A model generated the notes under the pieces. That model saw only the letters and a program-made list of their open reading frames with translations. It searched no databases and was not told the DNA's origin. From JBCCXL01 sp039191605 (GTDB lineage Bacteria > Acidobacteriota > Thermoanaerobaculia > Multivoradales > JAHZIX01), in NCBI GenBank assembly GCA_039191605.1, contig JBCCXL010000020.1, forward strand, positions 62,001-126,000: a stretch of 64,000 bases of DNA. Reading direction: 5' to 3'. The translations under genes and the position numbers were made by a program. This document shows positions 25,616 through 36,800 of this stretch, piece after piece. Each line of letters opens with the position of its first letter. Within the stretch, counting starts at the first letter, position 1.

Positions 25616-27071
25616 AGCGGGCTTCGGGGCCGGGAAAGAAATGCTCCAGCATCGCCGGCAGCCGCAGCCGCCAGGCGGTGAGGGAATGCCCCTCCGGAAC
25701 CTCCACCACGGTGGGGCTGTACCCCGCGCTCCGCAGCGCCTCAGCGAGAGCGTAGCCGTCCGGCGCCCAGCGGCGATCGTAGCGCCCGATGAGCACGTAG
25801 GGATCCATCGCCACCCGCGGACTCTCGGCGATGGTGCTCACCAGATCGCTCCCCGACACCGCCGGAGCGATGGCGGCGACGTGACCGAAGACCTGAGGGT
25901 GAGTGTGGGCGAGGTCCACCGCCGCTAAGGCACCCCGAGAGCCTCCCACCAGCAGTCGTCCCGAGGGATCCTGAAGCGTCGGGTACGAAGCGTCCACCCG
26001 GGGCACGATCTCCTCCACCATCATTCGCCGAAAGCCGGAATGGCGGCGATACTCGCGATAACGGTCGACGGGATCCACGAACACCGCGATCAGCGGCCGC
26101 AGGACGCCGGCGGCGATCAGGGCATCGAGCATCTGCGGAACCCGCCCTCGCCCCGCGTAGGCAGAGCCGTCGCCGAAGTACACCGTCGGCAGCGGCTCGG
26201 AAGCCCCAAACTCGGAGGACGCGGACTCGGAAGACTCGATGACGGGCCGGTAGATCTGCACCCGGCGGCGGGTCCCCGGCAGGAAGGAGCTGACGTGCTC
26301 GAAGACCTCCAGCCGCTCAGCATCGAGGGCCGGTAGCTCCGGCTGCCCTTCTTCCACCGAGAGCAGTGCGTGGAGGCCAGGGATCCTCTCCGCCTCCCGA
26401 GGCTCCAGGGTGAGCAGGCTGACGTCTTCCTCCCATCCCGCTACCCGTCGCGGGTTGTGGGGGTCCGCCAGCACCCTTTCCCCCACCGCATAGGCGTACT
26501 CCACCCGCGCTCCAGGCTCCAGCTGCACCGCCTTCCATCGCCAACCGCTGCGGCCTACGGGCTCGAGGCGTCGCTCCTCAGCGGGCACCTCTTCCCAACC
26601 CCAGCCGTTGAAGTCCGCCAACAGGCGCACGTCGTCCCCCCCTCCGCGGGGGCCATTCTCCGCCCCTCTCTCCAGCGCCACAGAGGCACCGGATTCAGGC
26701 TGAGCAGCGAGCCACTCTCCAGGGTCCACCAGGAATACGACCCTCCCCCCGTCCTCCATCAGCGGCGTGGGGCCATGCTGTGCCAGGTAATTCGCCACCG
26801 CGGCGTCTTGGTCCACCGCATCCCCGGACAGAGTCGAGACGAAGCTCGCGAAGCTACCGGCACTAGGAGCCGATGCTTCGCCGTCGGGAGCCTGCGGCCG
26901 AGAGGAACAGGCCAAGCTGGTGCCCATCAACAGCAGGAGAGGCGACAGCAGGAGAACCACCAGCAGGCGAGGCGTCAGCAATAAGGCCTCATGAGCCAGA
27001 CGGCTCCGCTCCCCCACGGCGAGGGAAGGATAGAAAGCGATGGACTGCGGAAATCGGGATCGGCGGGTCAC
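25614..27071 (-). CDS. Exported esterase of the enterochelin-esterase type with E-set domain
   Basis: The GTG at 27071 has AAGGAGG 8 bases upstream. The 485-residue protein has a long N-terminus with a hydrophobic segment ending in a lipobox-like 'SLACSS'. A CBM48/E-set-like domain follows ('DVRLLADFNGWGWEEVP...VEYAYAVGERVLADPHNPRRV'), then an esterase D-type alpha/beta hydrolase. That last domain has 'RRRVQIYRP', 'LPTVYFGDGSAY', the nucleophile elbow GGSRGA, 'LIGRYDRRW' and the late His in 'EVPEGHSLTAW'. This order matches Fes-like and glucan-related esterases. The substrate, siderophore or acyl-sugar, is not resolved. Confidence 0.85.
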   Translation of the reverse strand: MTRRSRFPQSIAFYPSLAVGERSRLAHEALLLTPRLLVVLLLSPLLLLMGTSLACSSRPQAPDGEASAPSAGSFASFVSTLSGDAVDQDAAVANYLAQHGPTPLMEDGGRVVFLVDPGEWLAAQPESGASVALERGAENGPRGGGDDVRLLADFNGWGWEEVPAEERRLEPVGRSGWRWKAVQLEPGARVEYAYAVGERVLADPHNPRRVAGWEEDVSLLTLEPREAERIPGLHALLSVEEGQPELPALDAERLEVFEHVSSFLPGTRRRVQIYRPVIESSESASSEFGASEPLPTVYFGDGSAYAGRGRVPQMLDALIAAGVLRPLIAVFVDPVDRYREYRRHSGFRRMMVEEIVPRVDASYPTLQDPSGRLLVGGSRGALAAVDLAHTHPQVFGHVAAIAPAVSGSDLVSTIAESPRVAMDPYVLIGRYDRRWAPDGYALAEALRSAGYSPTVVEVPEGHSLTAWRLRLPAMLEHFFPGPEAR

Positions 27072-27205
27072 GGGAAAATCCTCCTTCCCGCTCTACGCTC
27101 GTCTCCTGGAAGAGTTGCGTTCCCCGCCGCGGCCGAGGAGCTCAGCTCCCCGAGCGAGACGCCGCGTCTCTACCGCTGCCCCAGAAACCCTGGGAGCCCA
27201 GAAAT

Positions 27206-28822
27206 TCAGAGATAGCCGAGGGAGCGCAGCAGATCTTCCGTCTCGGAATCCATCGTGCGGGCATCGCCGCATTCCGCCGAGCGGGGATCCACCAGAGCGG
27301 AGAATCGCTCCGCCCCATCCCAGGCCTGCAGGGCCCGCTGCAGGCGCTGGAGATCCTGCGGAAATTCTTCCGCCACGTTGCGGGTCTCCATCGGATCGTT
27401 TTCGAGATCGAAGAGGGTGAAGCGCACGCCCTCGCCGCCGATCCACCGCTGCTCTGGGGTGGTCTGGGCGAAGATCAGCTTGAAGCGCTGGTCGCGAACC
27501 ACCTTCTGCCATTTGTTGCGGGTCTCCCAGCCGGCCTCGGCGAAGCCCAGGCCGTCGAAGGAAATCATCGGCTCCAGCCCGCGAGCCCCTGCGGGCCAAG
27601 GCGGCATCGGCTCTCCCCGCAGTCGCGGCAGCAGGCTGCGTCCCTGCATGTAGCTGCCATCCGCCGACAGGTCCGCCCCCGCCGCCTGCAGCAGCGTCGG
27701 GCCGAGGTGAATGAGCTCTACCGGCGCCCCGTCTACCTTCGGCTCCAGCACCCCCGGATAGTGGAAGATCAGCGGTACCCGCAGGCAGGTCTCGAAGCTG
27801 AAGCGCCCGTGGTCGAAGTAGTAATGGTGCTCCCCCAAAGACTCCCCGTGATCCGAGGTGAAGACGGTGAGGGTGTTACTCATCAACTCCTGCTCTTCGA
27901 GGCTATCCAGCAGAATGCCGACCTGCTCGTCGTTGTAGGCGATCTCCGCATCGTAGCGAGCGCGGTAGAAATCCAGCTCGTCTCGGCCGTCCAGCACTTG
28001 GGTCTGACCGATACCGGCCATCTGCTGCTTCGGCTTGTCGACGATGTTGATTCGGGGCTCCGGGCTCCAGAACTCATCGCCCTGGAACATGTCGCTGTAC
28101 TTGCCCGGCGGGGTGTAGGGGGCGTGGGGATCCAGATAGTGCACCCAGAGAAAGTAGGGCTTGCCCTCTTCTCGCTCCGCGCTGATTCGATCCAGCAGCC
28201 CCTGGGCGAGATGGGTCACGATCTCCGCCCGGTTGGGGTCGCTGCCGTCTTCCGGCGGCTCCAGCTTCCAGGTCTCGATGTAGGTATCGAAGCCCTGGTC
28301 GAAGTAGAAGTCCGTCGCCAGGGCCCCGTTGGCCACCACCGCGTGGGTGCCGTAGCCGAGATCCCGCAGGTGCTCGGCGAGCATGTAGAAGCGGCAGTCC
28401 AGGGGCTTGCCGACCCGCCGCACGATGCCGTTGTCCTTCGGGTAGGTGGTGGTGAAGATCGAGGCAAAGGAGGGGCTGGTCTTCGGCCACTGCACCATCG
28501 GCTGATCAAAGCGCACCCCCTCCGCCGCCAGAAGATCGATCACCGGCGAGGTGACTCGCTGATAGCCGTAGCTAGAGACATGGTCCGCGCGCAGAGTATC
28601 GACGGTGATCAGCAGGATGTCCGGGCGCTCCGGAAGCGGCTCCACGGCCGCCTGCGGCGCCTCGCTCCCCGCCTCATCCGAAACCGAGTCGGAGGTACAG
28701 GCGACGGTCAGCAGCAGCGCGCTACTCAGCAGCACGGGAGCCAACCAAAGCCAGCGCCAGGGACGGGGCGATGGGCGGTGAGAGAGGGGATTCAGAGGGT
28801 GCGCGGTGGAATCCTTGACCAT
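27206..28822 (-). CDS. Sulfatase-fold (alkaline phosphatase superfamily) lipoprotein hydrolase
   Basis: From the ATG at 28822 the protein has 538 residues with a signal and lipobox LTVAC. It has the superfamily metal motifs 'RPDILLITVDTLRADH' and 'TVFTSDHGESLGEHHYYFDHG', plus 'VPLIFHYPG'. The nucleophile region reads KTSPSFASIFT: where formylglycine sulfatases have Cys or Ser in C/S-x-P-S-R, this protein has Thr and no Arg. It therefore may not act as a formylglycine sulfatase; Thr nucleophiles are used by related phospho- and transferase enzymes. A start at 28876 is possible but adds residues unlike a signal peptide. Confidence 0.85.
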   Translation of the reverse strand: MVKDSTAHPLNPLSHRPSPRPWRWLWLAPVLLSSALLLTVACTSDSVSDEAGSEAPQAAVEPLPERPDILLITVDTLRADHVSSYGYQRVTSPVIDLLAAEGVRFDQPMVQWPKTSPSFASIFTTTYPKDNGIVRRVGKPLDCRFYMLAEHLRDLGYGTHAVVANGALATDFYFDQGFDTYIETWKLEPPEDGSDPNRAEIVTHLAQGLLDRISAEREEGKPYFLWVHYLDPHAPYTPPGKYSDMFQGDEFWSPEPRINIVDKPKQQMAGIGQTQVLDGRDELDFYRARYDAEIAYNDEQVGILLDSLEEQELMSNTLTVFTSDHGESLGEHHYYFDHGRFSFETCLRVPLIFHYPGVLEPKVDGAPVELIHLGPTLLQAAGADLSADGSYMQGRSLLPRLRGEPMPPWPAGARGLEPMISFDGLGFAEAGWETRNKWQKVVRDQRFKLIFAQTTPEQRWIGGEGVRFTLFDLENDPMETRNVAEEFPQDLQRLQRALQAWDGAERFSALVDPRSAECGDARTMDSETEDLLRSLGYL

Positions 28823-29226
28823 GGTGAAGGTACTCGGAGAAAAAGGAATGGGGACGAGGGCCTCTCCTTGCCCCAAAGCGGGGATAGCGTGCCTCGCCGG
28901 GCGAGCAGCGCGACGATATCAGAATGGGAATTCGCTATGATTGCCCTCGCGAACCGCTCTCGACCCAGTCTTGATTTGGCCCGCGGCTAGTACTGAGCTA
29001 GCACTGAGCCGGCACTGAATCAGCCTGCCAAGCCTGGACCGGGCCCTCCGGAACAGACAAGGATTTGCCCTTCTCCCCCCGCTATGCTTCTCTCCCCCGC
29101 TATGCAGGCACTTCACCACTCCATCAGAGACGCGATGACGGCAGACGACTTCGGGGCCCTGCAGTGGGCGAAGGCGGGAAGGGGTTGGAGCTGCCTCGGC
29201 GGCGCCCCTCGGGGAGATAGCGCCCA
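28823..29226. other. Divergent intergenic region, 404 bases
   Basis: This lies between the sulfatase-fold gene (minus) and a charged membrane protein (plus). A TATGAT at 28936-28941 may be a -10 box for the plus strand. Two small repeats are present: three 11-bp units of the CTAGYACTGAG type (28987-29019) and two 17-18-bp units ending in CCCCGCTATGC (29071-29105). Confidence 0.45.
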
Positions 29227-29991
29227 GTGACAACTCCCTTCGACAAGGCATCGCAACCCAAGCCGACGAGGCGCCGCAAGAAGCCCGGATGCCTGCGCCA
29301 GGGCTGCAGCGTTGGCTGCGTCGGGCTGCTGCTGCTGCTCATCGCCGCGCTGCTCTTCGACCCTACCGACGACATCACCGCCACTCCCTACGGCTACGAA
29401 TGGGAGCAGCGTACCGAAATCGAGCACCAGGAGCTGGTCACCGAGAGCGCCTGGGAGGACGAGGTTCCAGCGGAGGCTCAGCAACTCTCCTCCACCCGCG
29501 AGCTCTTCGGCGAAGACCGCGTCCGCACCGGCACCCGCACCGAAACCCGCACCATCATGGAGCGCCGAAGAATCGGCACCGAGCGAGTGAAGGTGGAGAC
29601 CAAGGAGCTCGGGGACGGCTCTGTCGAGGATGTCTTCGAGTCGAGACCGATCTACGAGAACGTCGAACGCACCCGGGAGATCGAGGTGCCGGTCTTCGAG
29701 GTCCAGCCGGTCTACAAGAATAAAGTTAGCTACACCATTCAACGCTGGAAGCCTCACCGCACCCATCGCGCTTTCGGCACCGGCCGGCCCGAGGTATGGC
29801 CCGAAGCCGATCTCAACGAGGGCGAGCGGGAGAAGAACCAGGAGCGGGACTTCGTCGTGCAGCTGCGGGATGCCGACGGGAAGATCTATCAGTACCGCGC
29901 CGCGGACGAGGCGGAATGGCGCAAATTCCGCAACAGCCAAAGCTACCGCCTCGAGACCATCGGCACGCGGGTGCACAAGGTCCTGTGGTGA
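29227..29991 (+). CDS. Hypothetical single-span membrane protein with highly charged outer domain
   Basis: The GTG at 29227 starts a 254-residue protein. It has a basic N-terminus ('TRRRKKPGCLRQGC'), one membrane span ('VGCVGLLLLLIAALLF', about 30-45) and a long Glu/Arg/Thr-rich domain that includes 'RTGTRTETRTIMERRRIGTERVK' and 'RTREIEVPVFEVQPVYKNKVSYTIQRW'. The rest looks beta-rich. No family is recognised. The topology suggests an envelope protein with the charged domain outside. The TruC gene follows 34 bases later, but a functional link is not evident. Confidence 0.7.
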   Translation: MTTPFDKASQPKPTRRRKKPGCLRQGCSVGCVGLLLLLIAALLFDPTDDITATPYGYEWEQRTEIEHQELVTESAWEDEVPAEAQQLSSTRELFGEDRVRTGTRTETRTIMERRRIGTERVKVETKELGDGSVEDVFESRPIYENVERTREIEVPVFEVQPVYKNKVSYTIQRWKPHRTHRAFGTGRPEVWPEADLNEGEREKNQERDFVVQLRDADGKIYQYRAADEAEWRKFRNSQSYRLETIGTRVHKVLW

Positions 29992-30025
29992 CATCCTGTG
30001 GTGACGGCGGCAGCACCCTTCTAAA

Positions 30026-30736
30026 GTGAGCGACTCGCAGCCGGAGTTGCTCCTGCTCTACCGCGACAAGCACCTGCTGGCGGTGTCCAAGCCCTCCGGC
30101 CTGGCGGTGCATCGTGGCTGGTCCCAGGATCGCATCACCGCCCTGCCGCTAGCGCGGCGGATGGCGGGGTGCCGGGTGCATCCAATTCACCGCCTCGATC
30201 GCCCCACCAGTGGGGTTCTGCTCTTCGCCCTGGATCAGGAAACCACCCGACGAGTGCAGCGCAGCTTCGAGGCGGCAGAGGTCACCAAGCGCTACCTCGC
30301 GCTGGTGCGGGGGATCCCGCCGCAGCAGGGAGTGATCGACCACCCGGTGCCGCGCACCCCTCGCGGCGAACGGGTGCCGGCGATCACCGAATTTCGCCGC
30401 CTCGGCAGCTTCGAACGCTTCTCGCTGGTGGAGGCCCGCCCCCGCACCGGCCGGCTCCACCAAATCCGCCGCCATCTCAAGCACCTCACCCATCCCCTGG
30501 TGGGGGACGTACGCTACGGCAAGGGCGACATCAACCGCCATTTTCGCCAGCGCTTCGGCCTCCATCGGCTGGCCCTCCACGCCCTCGAGCTCAGCCTTCC
30601 CCACCCCTACGGCGGGGACTTCCTGAGCCTGCGAGCTCCGCTACCGGAGGATCTCGAGGGCCCGCTGCGGGCGATGGGATTGTGGCCCACAGCGACCCTC
30701 GATGGCCCTCGACAATCCTTAGCTCCGGCGCCTTAG
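30026..30736 (+). CDS. truC: tRNA pseudouridine(65) synthase TruC
   Basis: The 236-residue protein is an RluA-family pseudouridine synthase without an S4 domain. The catalytic Asp58 lies in 'HRLDRPTSGVLLFA', 'GRLHQIRRHLKHL' follows, and 'GDVRYGKGDINRHFRQRFGLHRLALHA' matches the specific TruC signature (G-x-G-x-x-N-R-x-F-R). TruC makes pseudouridine at position 65 of some tRNAs. The GTG start at 30026 fits the expected N-terminus ('LLYRDKHLLAVSKPSGLAVH'). It sits 34 bases after the preceding gene. Confidence 0.9.
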   Translation: MSDSQPELLLLYRDKHLLAVSKPSGLAVHRGWSQDRITALPLARRMAGCRVHPIHRLDRPTSGVLLFALDQETTRRVQRSFEAAEVTKRYLALVRGIPPQQGVIDHPVPRTPRGERVPAITEFRRLGSFERFSLVEARPRTGRLHQIRRHLKHLTHPLVGDVRYGKGDINRHFRQRFGLHRLALHALELSLPHPYGGDFLSLRAPLPEDLEGPLRAMGLWPTATLDGPRQSLAPAP

Positions 30737-30845
30737 GGGAGAGAGGATGGTCCTATGCCCGGCGATACCGTGTCGGGGGTCCACCCGTTACCTGGACCGT
30801 GGTGGGGACGAGTGGACATGGATCTCCAATCCACGGAGGCGTGCC

Positions 30846-33800
30846 ATGGTCCACGGCAGTACAGAGCAAAGTTCTTCTTCCCTCTCCCACCCCGCGCTCC
30901 CGCAGCGGAGGGCAGCGGGCCGCAGGAGTCGTCGAGGCGGCAAATTCGGTAGAGCCATCCTCAGCTCGGGCAGCGCCTTCATCGCCCGTGCCCTGTGCGG
31001 CCTTGCCCTGCTCACTCTTCTCCTCGCCCTGCCGACACCCGAGGCCCTCGGCGAGGCCGCCCCGCAGGCTACGGAGAGCCTGACCGCGAGCTTCCCGGCC
31101 TTGATTGCGGCTCAGAGTCTCCCCGCCCAGGGAATCTCGTCGGAGACAGCCGACGAGCCCTGCGCATCGATCGTGACGGCCCGGGTGGTGGCTCTGGACC
31201 AGCCCTTCACCTACAACCGCTTCGGGACCCACCAGCCCGGGGGGATGGTCTTCGCCCTAGAGCACGACGTCACCTCCACCCGCGGCCCGCGAGAGAAGCT
31301 GGTGCCGGGACGGGTGGCGCTGCGCAACGACAAGCGACCCCGGCCGCTGGCGCTGCGGGTCCACCGCGGCTCCTGCCTGCGGGTGATCTTCACCAACCTG
31401 CTGGCGCCGGAGGCGCCGGAGGGGGCTCCCGCCACCCGCTGGGCCGGAGTCCGGGTGCTGGGCCTCTCTCCGGTAAGCGCCTTCGACGAGGACGGGCGCC
31501 CCCTGAGCAGCGACCGGGCGGACGGCTCCCTGGCCGGCGCCAACGAGCCTTCCCTGGTTCCCCCCGGGGGACGCATCACCTATCTGTGGTCGGCGGATCA
31601 GGAGGGGACCTTTCTGCTCTATAGCTCCGCCGGCAACTTCGGCCACCGCGAAAGCTCCGCCGACAACCTGCCCCAATACCCCGCCGGCCATCTCACCGCC
31701 GGCCTCTTCGGCGCGGTGCACGTCGAGCCGGAAGGCTCCCTATGGCTGCGCTCCCAGGTCAGCCGTGAGCAGCTCGCCAAGGCCACCGTCGGCCGTACTC
31801 CCCTAGGCCAGCCGATCCTCGACTTCCATGCCGTAGACGCCCGCGGCCTGCCCCTGCTCTCGATGCTCGACCCCAACGGCGAGCTCGCCCACTCGGACCT
31901 CACCGCGATCATCGCCCACCCCGGCACTGCGGGAACCCCAGGGGCCTTCCCGGCGACCCTCGACAGCCCCGAGGCCGGCCGCGACGCGTTCCGTGAGATC
32001 ACCCTGATTTACCACGAGGCAGACGCCGCCGCCCAGGCCTTCCCCTGCGCCTTCGCTCCGCCGCTGGATCCGGTCAGCGGGCGGCGTTCCTACGAGCGCT
32101 GTCCGCTGGACTTCGAGCAGAGCCTCACCGAAGACCTGGCGGACGCCCTGGACTCGGTGGAGGACCGCTTCGCCATCAACTACGCCGCCGACGGCCTCGG
32201 CTCCCGGCTGCTGGCCAACCGCTTCGGTGTCGGCGCCAGCGGAGATTGCGTCGGCTGCCGCCTCGAAGAGCAGGCCCACTCCTCCTGGGTGGCTGGCGAC
32301 CCCGGCCTGGTGGTCACCCGCCCCACCTCGGTGGAGACCACCCCGCACCTCACCAACCCCGTCACCCCCAAGCTGCGGGCCCTCTACACCGAGGATCCCT
32401 CCAACGTGTACCACTCCTACCTCGGCGATCGGGTGCGCCTGCGGGTGCTCCACGGCGGCGGAGACTTCCATCTGGTACACCAGCAGAGTGGCCATCGCCT
32501 GATCCCGGGGCTGGCGGGCCCCGGGGGCGATCGGGACGACGCCCAGCTGCTGGGACCCGGCAGCGGCGTCACCCTCGAGCTGGACGGCGGCGCCGGGGGC
32601 ACCCACGGCAGCCCCGGGGACGCGCTCCTGGGCAGCCGCGCGGACCATCACCGGGCCGGCGGCATGTGGGCCCTGTGGCGAATCCACGACGTCTTCGAAG
32701 AGGGCACCCGCCTCGACCGAGACGGCCTGCCGGTGCGCTCCTGGTGGGCCGATGGGGAGCTGATGGAGCCCGGCGCCCGCGCCCTACCGGACGGCGAGAT
32801 CCCCAACGGCACCCCGATTCCCGCCCTGGTGCCGCTGCCGGACCGACCCATGGCGCCGATGCCGGGACGAATCAGCCTCAGCGAGGACGGCCGGGAATCG
32901 GTGCTGGTGGCGCGCATCGATAGCGATCCCACGGATCCCGCCGCCGCCCGCACCGCCGACGACGAGCCCATGGGCCTCGAGGCCCAGAACAGTCTGGACG
33001 AATTGCTCGCCGCCCGCGGCCTCGGCGGCAGCAGCAATTCCCCGGGCCCCGCTCCCGGCGAGCGGCGCTGGTGGATCCTCTCCCACGACGATGAGCGGCC
33101 GCCGGTCGCCGCCGAGTCACCGCCGAACCCCGGATTCCCCTTCTTCGTTCCCGGCCGCGCCGGGCAGCGGGCTCCCCAGCCGCCGCTGGACGTCGCCTGG
33201 GCGACGGAAGACGACTCCGGACTCGCCACCGCGGCGCCGCAAGCGGAGGGAGCCCTCGCCCTCGACGGCGGCCTGCCGCGCCACCTGATCACCGGCTCCA
33301 CCCGCCCCGACGGCGGCGTGCGCTGGACCCTCACCCGCTTCGAGATCACCAAGACTCTGGAGGCGGTGGACGCCCGCCGGCTGCCGGAGTCGGGCACCGC
33401 CGTGGAGCAGCTGGCGATGAGCGCCCACGCCGACTCCAGCATCGCCTCCTGCTCCGCCGACGGCAGCTGCCAGGGCACCGCGGAATCGAGCTCCGGCGCC
33501 GACGCCCTGCTCTTCCCCCGCAACGGTCGCCCACCGGCCCCCGGAGCCCCCTACGCCGACCCCTGCTCAGCGGCCCCCGAGCGCCACTACCGCAGCGCCG
33601 ACGTGGAGCTGGACGTGGTGATCAACAAAGCCGGCTGGCACGTTCCCCAGCACCGCCTCGCCACCCTGTGGGAGGACCTCGACCCGCTGCTGGACGGGGA
33701 GAGCGCCCCCCAGCCCCTGTTCCTGCGGGCCAACGCCGGCGAATGCGTGGAGCTGTGGCACGCCAACCTCACCCCGGCGCGGCGGCAGCTGGACGACTAC

Positions 33801-36800
33801 CGCATCGGCGCCGCGACGCCGCTCTCGGCGCCGGCCTTCCGGCGCCTGGACTTCGACTTCACCGCCTCCGCCGGCAGCGCCGTGGGCTTCAACTACGAAG
33901 ACGGAACCCTCGCCCCGGCGGCGGTGCGGGAACGCATCGACGCCATCAACGCCGGTGGCGGTCTGCTGGAGATCGACGGGCAGCGCAGCCTGCTGCAGGC
34001 CACCATCCACCCGGCCTTCGGTCGCGGCCCGAGGGGTGCCTGGGTGGGAGCCCGCACCACCGTGCAGCGCCTCGCCGCACCCCTGTCCCTGGCGGATTCC
34101 ACCTCCCCCTTCGCCGACGGCTTCTCCTCCGCCGCCCGCGGCGCCGGCCTCGCCGGGGCGATGCTGGTAGAGCCCGCCGACTCCCTGTGGCTGGACGCGG
34201 AGAGCGGCGGGCCCCTGGTGGCCAGCGCCGAAGGCGGCCGCCGCGACGGCGGCCCCACCAGCTGGCGGGCGATCATCCAGCCTCCCGAGGGCGAGGCCTT
34301 CCGGGAATCCGCCCTGCTGCTCCAGGAAGCCGTCGCCGCCTATCCCGAAAGCACCGAAGGGCCGGCCCCCGGGGCCTTCTACGACCTCACCATGGAGATT
34401 CAGCAGCCCACCGACGGGAATCGCCCGACGGGCCTGCCGGCGACCCCGGCGCGGCGCCGGCAGCTGACCCCGGTGGGGGATCTCCTGGTCCCCGTCGGCA
34501 GCGCCCCGGTACCGCCCTGGCCGCGACTGCTGGGTGGCGGCATCGGCCGCGGAGCGGTGACCGCCAACTACCGCAACGAACCCCTCTCCCTACGCATGGG
34601 GGATGCGGTGGCCCCGACGGCGGCCCGCGGCGACTTCGGCGAAGCCCGCGACAGCGCCCACGTGCTGCGCTCCATCCCCCGCGGCGACGCCCAGCTGGAT
34701 CAACAGCCGCTGTGGTACCCGCCACTGCAGCCGGGCATCGCCGGCCCCGATCCCTACACGCCGCTGCTCCAGGGCTACGGCGGGGACGCCCTGCGCCTAC
34801 GCATGGTGGTAGACGGCGGGGAGAGTCTGCGGCACCTGGACTTCCGGGGCCTGACGCCGAATACCGAAGCTCCTGCTCTCGGAACCACCCAAGACGCGGC
34901 CGATGAGGCCACAGCTGGTGAGCCCGCAGTCAGCCAATCCGCATCCAGTCATCGCGCCGCCGGCCCCGGCACCGCCCACGACTTCCGCCTGCGCCTGCCC
35001 CACGGCGTCGCGGCGGACTACCTCTGGCTCGGCGACTCCGCCGTCGGCGGTCTGCAGGGCGGCAATTGGGGCCTGCTGCGATCTTACGATCCTGGGTCTC
35101 CCCAGAGCTTCCTGCCAACGCTGGCGGCCGGCGGCGCCGACTCGTCTCGGCAGTCCAGCTCGTCCCGGCAACACAGCGCTGCCGCCTGCCCCGCCAACGC
35201 TCCCCGCCGCGCCTTCCACGTCGTCGCCCTAGACGCCGCCCAGCTGCACCCTGACGGCATCACCTACCGCCCCGAGGCGCCGGTGGTGCTGGCCTTCGAG
35301 GACGGCTCTACGGAGACCGTCATCACCCCACTGGTGGACCCGGAGGGGCTGCTCTACCTGCGGGCGGAGGACCTGATCCTAGAAGAGACTGCGAGCGCTG
35401 AAGCGAACTCTTCTGGCGCGGCGGCGGCGCCGAGCTACCGCCTCGCCCCGGGCCGCCGCCTGGAGCCCCTGGTGCTGCGGGCGAGGGCCGGTGAGTGCCT
35501 CGAGGTGACTCTGGAGAACCGCTTCGATCCCGCTTCCGCGGCCTTCCTCAGCGAGCCCGATGAGGAGCTCTGCAAGCTCCAACGGCTCGCCTCGGAGCGC
35601 TCCGGGCGGCGAGCCCGGGGCCCCGCCTTCCGCGCCGACCTGCGCTGCGGCGGGGATGGTGCCGCCTCCCTCCACGCCGGCCTTTCCCCCCAGGACCTGA
35701 CCCTCGACGCTACCGCCGATCTGGGCTTCAACATCGGCCGCAACGCGGTGCAGACGGCGGCCCCCGGAGAGCAGATCACCTATCGCTGGTACGCCGGGCG
35801 CCGAGCACTGCAGGCCGACGGCAGCCTGAGCTTCGAGGCTCAGGAGCTGGGCGCCATCAACCTGCTACCGGCGGACCCCCTCAACCAGCACAGCCGAGGC
35901 CTCTTCGGCGCCCTGTTGATCGAGCCCGTCGATGCCCGCTGGGTGGAAGATCCCCTCACTCGCCTGGCGGCGACGGTGCATCGGGAAGATTCCAGCGAGA
36001 GCTTCCGCGAGATGGTGCTGATCTTCCAGGACGACCTGGATCTAGCGTGGCGCCTGCCGGCGGATCCCCTCGGCGCACCGGGAAGCGCAGAGTCCGCTGC
36101 CCGCTACCTCCCGCTCTCCCTCACCGGCGCCGAAACCGCCGCCATCGGCTACTCCACAGAGCTGCTGGACTTCCGCCTCTCGCCGCCGGCGAACCACGCC
36201 GTGGCCCTGGCCCGCAGCAATAGCGGCAAGCCGCAGGAGGCCAGCCTCTTCCCCGCCACGGCAGTGGACCAGACCTGCATTCTCGGCAGCCAATGGTGGC
36301 AGGGAGACCCGGCGACCCCGGTGTTCGCCGCCCACGCCGGCACCCCTGTCCGGCTGCGCCTGCTGCACCCCGGCGGGCGCGGTGACGGCCACGTCTTCGC
36401 CCTCCACGGCCACGGCTGGAGCTCCGGTCAAAGCGGCGGCGCGGCCCCCTGGCGGGGGGAGCTACCGGGCCTCGGCCCCGGCGCCCACGCCGACTTGGAG
36501 CTCTCCACCGGCAGTCACGGCGGCGGTGCCGGCGGCCGCCACCACGTCGCCGGCGACTATCTCTACCGCTCCTTCCCGGCGGCCTTCCTCGAGGGCGGCC
36601 TCTGGGGCCTCTTCCGGGTCGGCCCCGAGGTTCCCGCCGGAGAGAGCCGAGACATCGTCACCGTCACCTCCGCCCTGCTGCGGGCCGATGTCAGCGTGAT
36701 CCACGGCGCTCGCACCCAGCTGCTGGGCACCACGGACTTCGCCCAGCAGCTGCACCTCTACGCCGGCCCTCGGGACCCGCAGAGCGGCCAATGCTCCGGC

